From Dysgonamonadaceae bacterium (GTDB taxonomy: Bacteria > Bacteroidota > Bacteroidia > Bacteroidales > Azobacteroidaceae), in NCBI GenBank assembly GCA_031260235.1, contig JAIRKG010000040.1, positions 1 through 6,373 on the forward strand: a stretch of 6,373 nucleotides of DNA, in the 5' to 3' direction. The notes beneath the pieces were generated by a model. That model searched no databases. It had not been told where the DNA came from and saw only the letters and a list, made by a program, of their open reading frames with translations. Of the stretch, positions 5,266-6,373 are shown piece after piece. A program made the position numbers and the translations under genes. The stretch's first letter is position 1, and each line of letters begins with the position of its first letter.

Positions 5266-6373
5266 TTATTTGTTTAATCTGTTAAGGATAAGGAAAACCT
5301 TATGCGTTTCAACCGTTTCACCGGTTTCAATCACTACAAGATACAAACCCGGCTTGTTGTTCCCCAGATTGATTTCCGTTTGCCTGTCCGCCGCCCTGTA
5401 GGTAGCCTTAACGCTGCCCGTAAGATCCACAATCTTAATCAACGAACCCTGTTCGGAAACCACCGTAATATTTCCTTCCGTTATGGTGGGATAAACGCTG
5501 ACGCCTGTTTCGGTAATCTTGGATATAGCAGTGGTGCTGCTTGTTGTTGTAGTAAAACTCCATGAAACAGGAGACTCCAATTCATCGATTACTGATTCCG
5601 AAATGGTTACTGTGTATGTCGTGCCTTCTGTGAAATTCTGATGTGCAATAATTAACTCATGTCTGCGTATTGTAACGCTGTCAACAGGAAAATCGGCGGA
5701 ACCCGTTGTGATTGTAACTCCATGATCCAAATGAGAAGCTATCCAGGGAATATCCCTGTCGAAAACGACATGCACCGGTGCATCAAGCGCCACATTGGTA
5801 GCGTCTTTACTCGGCGAAAAGTGGACTGCTTCAAGAGGACCTGCGGTTGTAAACGACCAAACCAGTTCTTCGTCATATCCGGTAATAACTCCGGCTGGAA
5901 CAGTTACCGTATATTCGGTATCATGTTCAAAAGGAGCATGGCTAATTATTATTTCATGGTGGGGGTGGTTGCCGGAATGATCAGCATGGCCAATGTTGAT
6001 GAAAGTGGCGGCGACGTTTTCGACTTTCTCATCGCCTGCTTTGATTGTTATAGGAGTATTTTCGGTTATGTTTAGTCCGGTTACTGCCGGTCCGAAAATA
6101 GCAATCGGCTCGCTAAGTCCTGCCCTTCGGCTGCTAACAGCCGGAGAAACCACAATCTCAGAAGTTGTATTGACGCGAACCAGCAAATGAGAACCGGATA
6201 CAGCCGTTACTACTGTGTCGTTCCCATCCGTATCAACTCTGTAATAAACGCCTGCGGCATTTGTTTCCGTTCCAATGTGGACATTTCCTGTGTGTTCCGT
6301 GTGGGCTTCAATAGCAAAAATATAATCGCCGGCCTCTAATAATTTATGATTAACCGGATAAGTTTCAAACACA
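5266..6373 (-). CDS. Secreted protein with two Big_5 Ig-like domains and T9SS sorting domain, 5' end outside window
   Basis: The frame is open to the right edge, so only the C-terminal 368 or so residues are seen. The GTG at 6372 is more likely an internal Val codon than a start. Residues about 1-75 are beta-rich (GDYIFAIEAHTEHTGNVHIG). Two related SbsA/Big_5 Ig-like domains follow, at about 85-177 and 180-275. They share the closing pattern I(I)xSH or AH, then TxYTVT, then a VWSFTT or VSWSFTT ending. The second opens with the family signature FSPSKDATNVALDAPVHVVFD. The T9SS type A tail covers about 288-362 (VSVYPTITEGNITV, IKIVDLTGSV, GLYLVVIETG, KVFLI), and six more residues end the protein. 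Big_5 domains usually act as stalks or spacers in surface proteins, so any active domain would lie upstream of the window. The first Big_5 domain is unusually His-rich, with seven His in residues 129-150. A strong terminator follows the stop codon. Confidence 0.92.
   Translation of the reverse strand, partial: VFETYPVNHKLLEAGDYIFAIEAHTEHTGNVHIGTETNAAGVYYRVDTDGNDTVVTAVSGSHLLVRVNTTSEIVVSPAVSSRRAGLSEPIAIFGPAVTGLNITENTPITIKAGDEKVENVAATFINIGHADHSGNHPHHEIIISHAPFEHDTEYTVTVPAGVITGYDEELVWSFTTAGPLEAVHFSPSKDATNVALDAPVHVVFDRDIPWIASHLDHGVTITTGSADFPVDSVTIRRHELIIAHQNFTEGTTYTVTISESVIDELESPVSWSFTTTTSSTTAISKITETGVSVYPTITEGNITVVSEQGSLIKIVDLTGSVKATYRAADRQTEINLGNNKPGLYLVVIETGETVETHKVFLILNRLNK

Noticed and set aside
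6370..6372. GTG as the start codon of the Big_5-domain protein
   Set aside because: It sits at the window edge, is not followed by a signal peptide, and falls within what looks like a continuing beta-rich domain. A T9SS cargo protein needs a Sec signal, so the true start is upstream of the window.

Overview
The window looks like a chromosomal stretch from a member of the Bacteroidota, most likely a Bacteroidales-type organism. Two large secreted proteins end in type IX secretion system (T9SS) sorting domains, each with the typical VYPN/VYPT entry and a YVLKA or YLVVI strand. The genes lack recognisable Shine-Dalgarno sequences, and one site matches the Bacteroidota -7 promoter element TAnnTTTG. 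All genes I can support lie on the minus strand, so they read from right to left.

Reading in the direction of transcription: (i) 6373-5266 is the 3' part of a secreted protein with two Ig-like (Big_5/SbsA-type) domains and a T9SS tail; its 5' end is outside the window. (ii) A strong intrinsic terminator lies at 5235-5194. (iii) 5182-2102 is a complete 1026-residue secreted protein: signal peptide, seven HAF-type repeats, fibronectin III-like domain, MAM-like 'choice-of-anchor J' domain, a further beta module, a second FN3-like domain and a T9SS tail. (iv) 2072-1761 holds a possible promoter followed by thirteen 21-bp tandem repeats that can be read in several frames. (v) 1720-1070 is an uncharacterised 216-residue cytoplasmic protein with an FN3-like C-terminal half. 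(vi) 1059-811 is a cluster of short dispersed palindromic repeats of the CGTCATTGCGAG / CTCGCAATGACG type. (vii) 822-649 is a possible 57-residue protein whose start codon lies inside one of these repeats. (viii) 626-1 is the 5' part of an AT-rich gene for a four-helix membrane protein with a C-terminal bacterial PH-like domain.

The two T9SS cargo proteins probably act at the cell surface or outside the cell, but nothing in the window gives them an enzymatic role. The remaining genes have no obvious functional link to them. The left half (1-2100) behaves like an accessory region: sharp changes in base composition, two unrelated repeat families, and small or uncharacterised genes. The most interesting structure is the 21-bp array placed between a candidate promoter and the 216-residue gene, where it could be either a long repetitive 5' leader or a short repetitive protein gene. 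I found no tRNA, rRNA, CRISPR array or insertion-sequence transposase.
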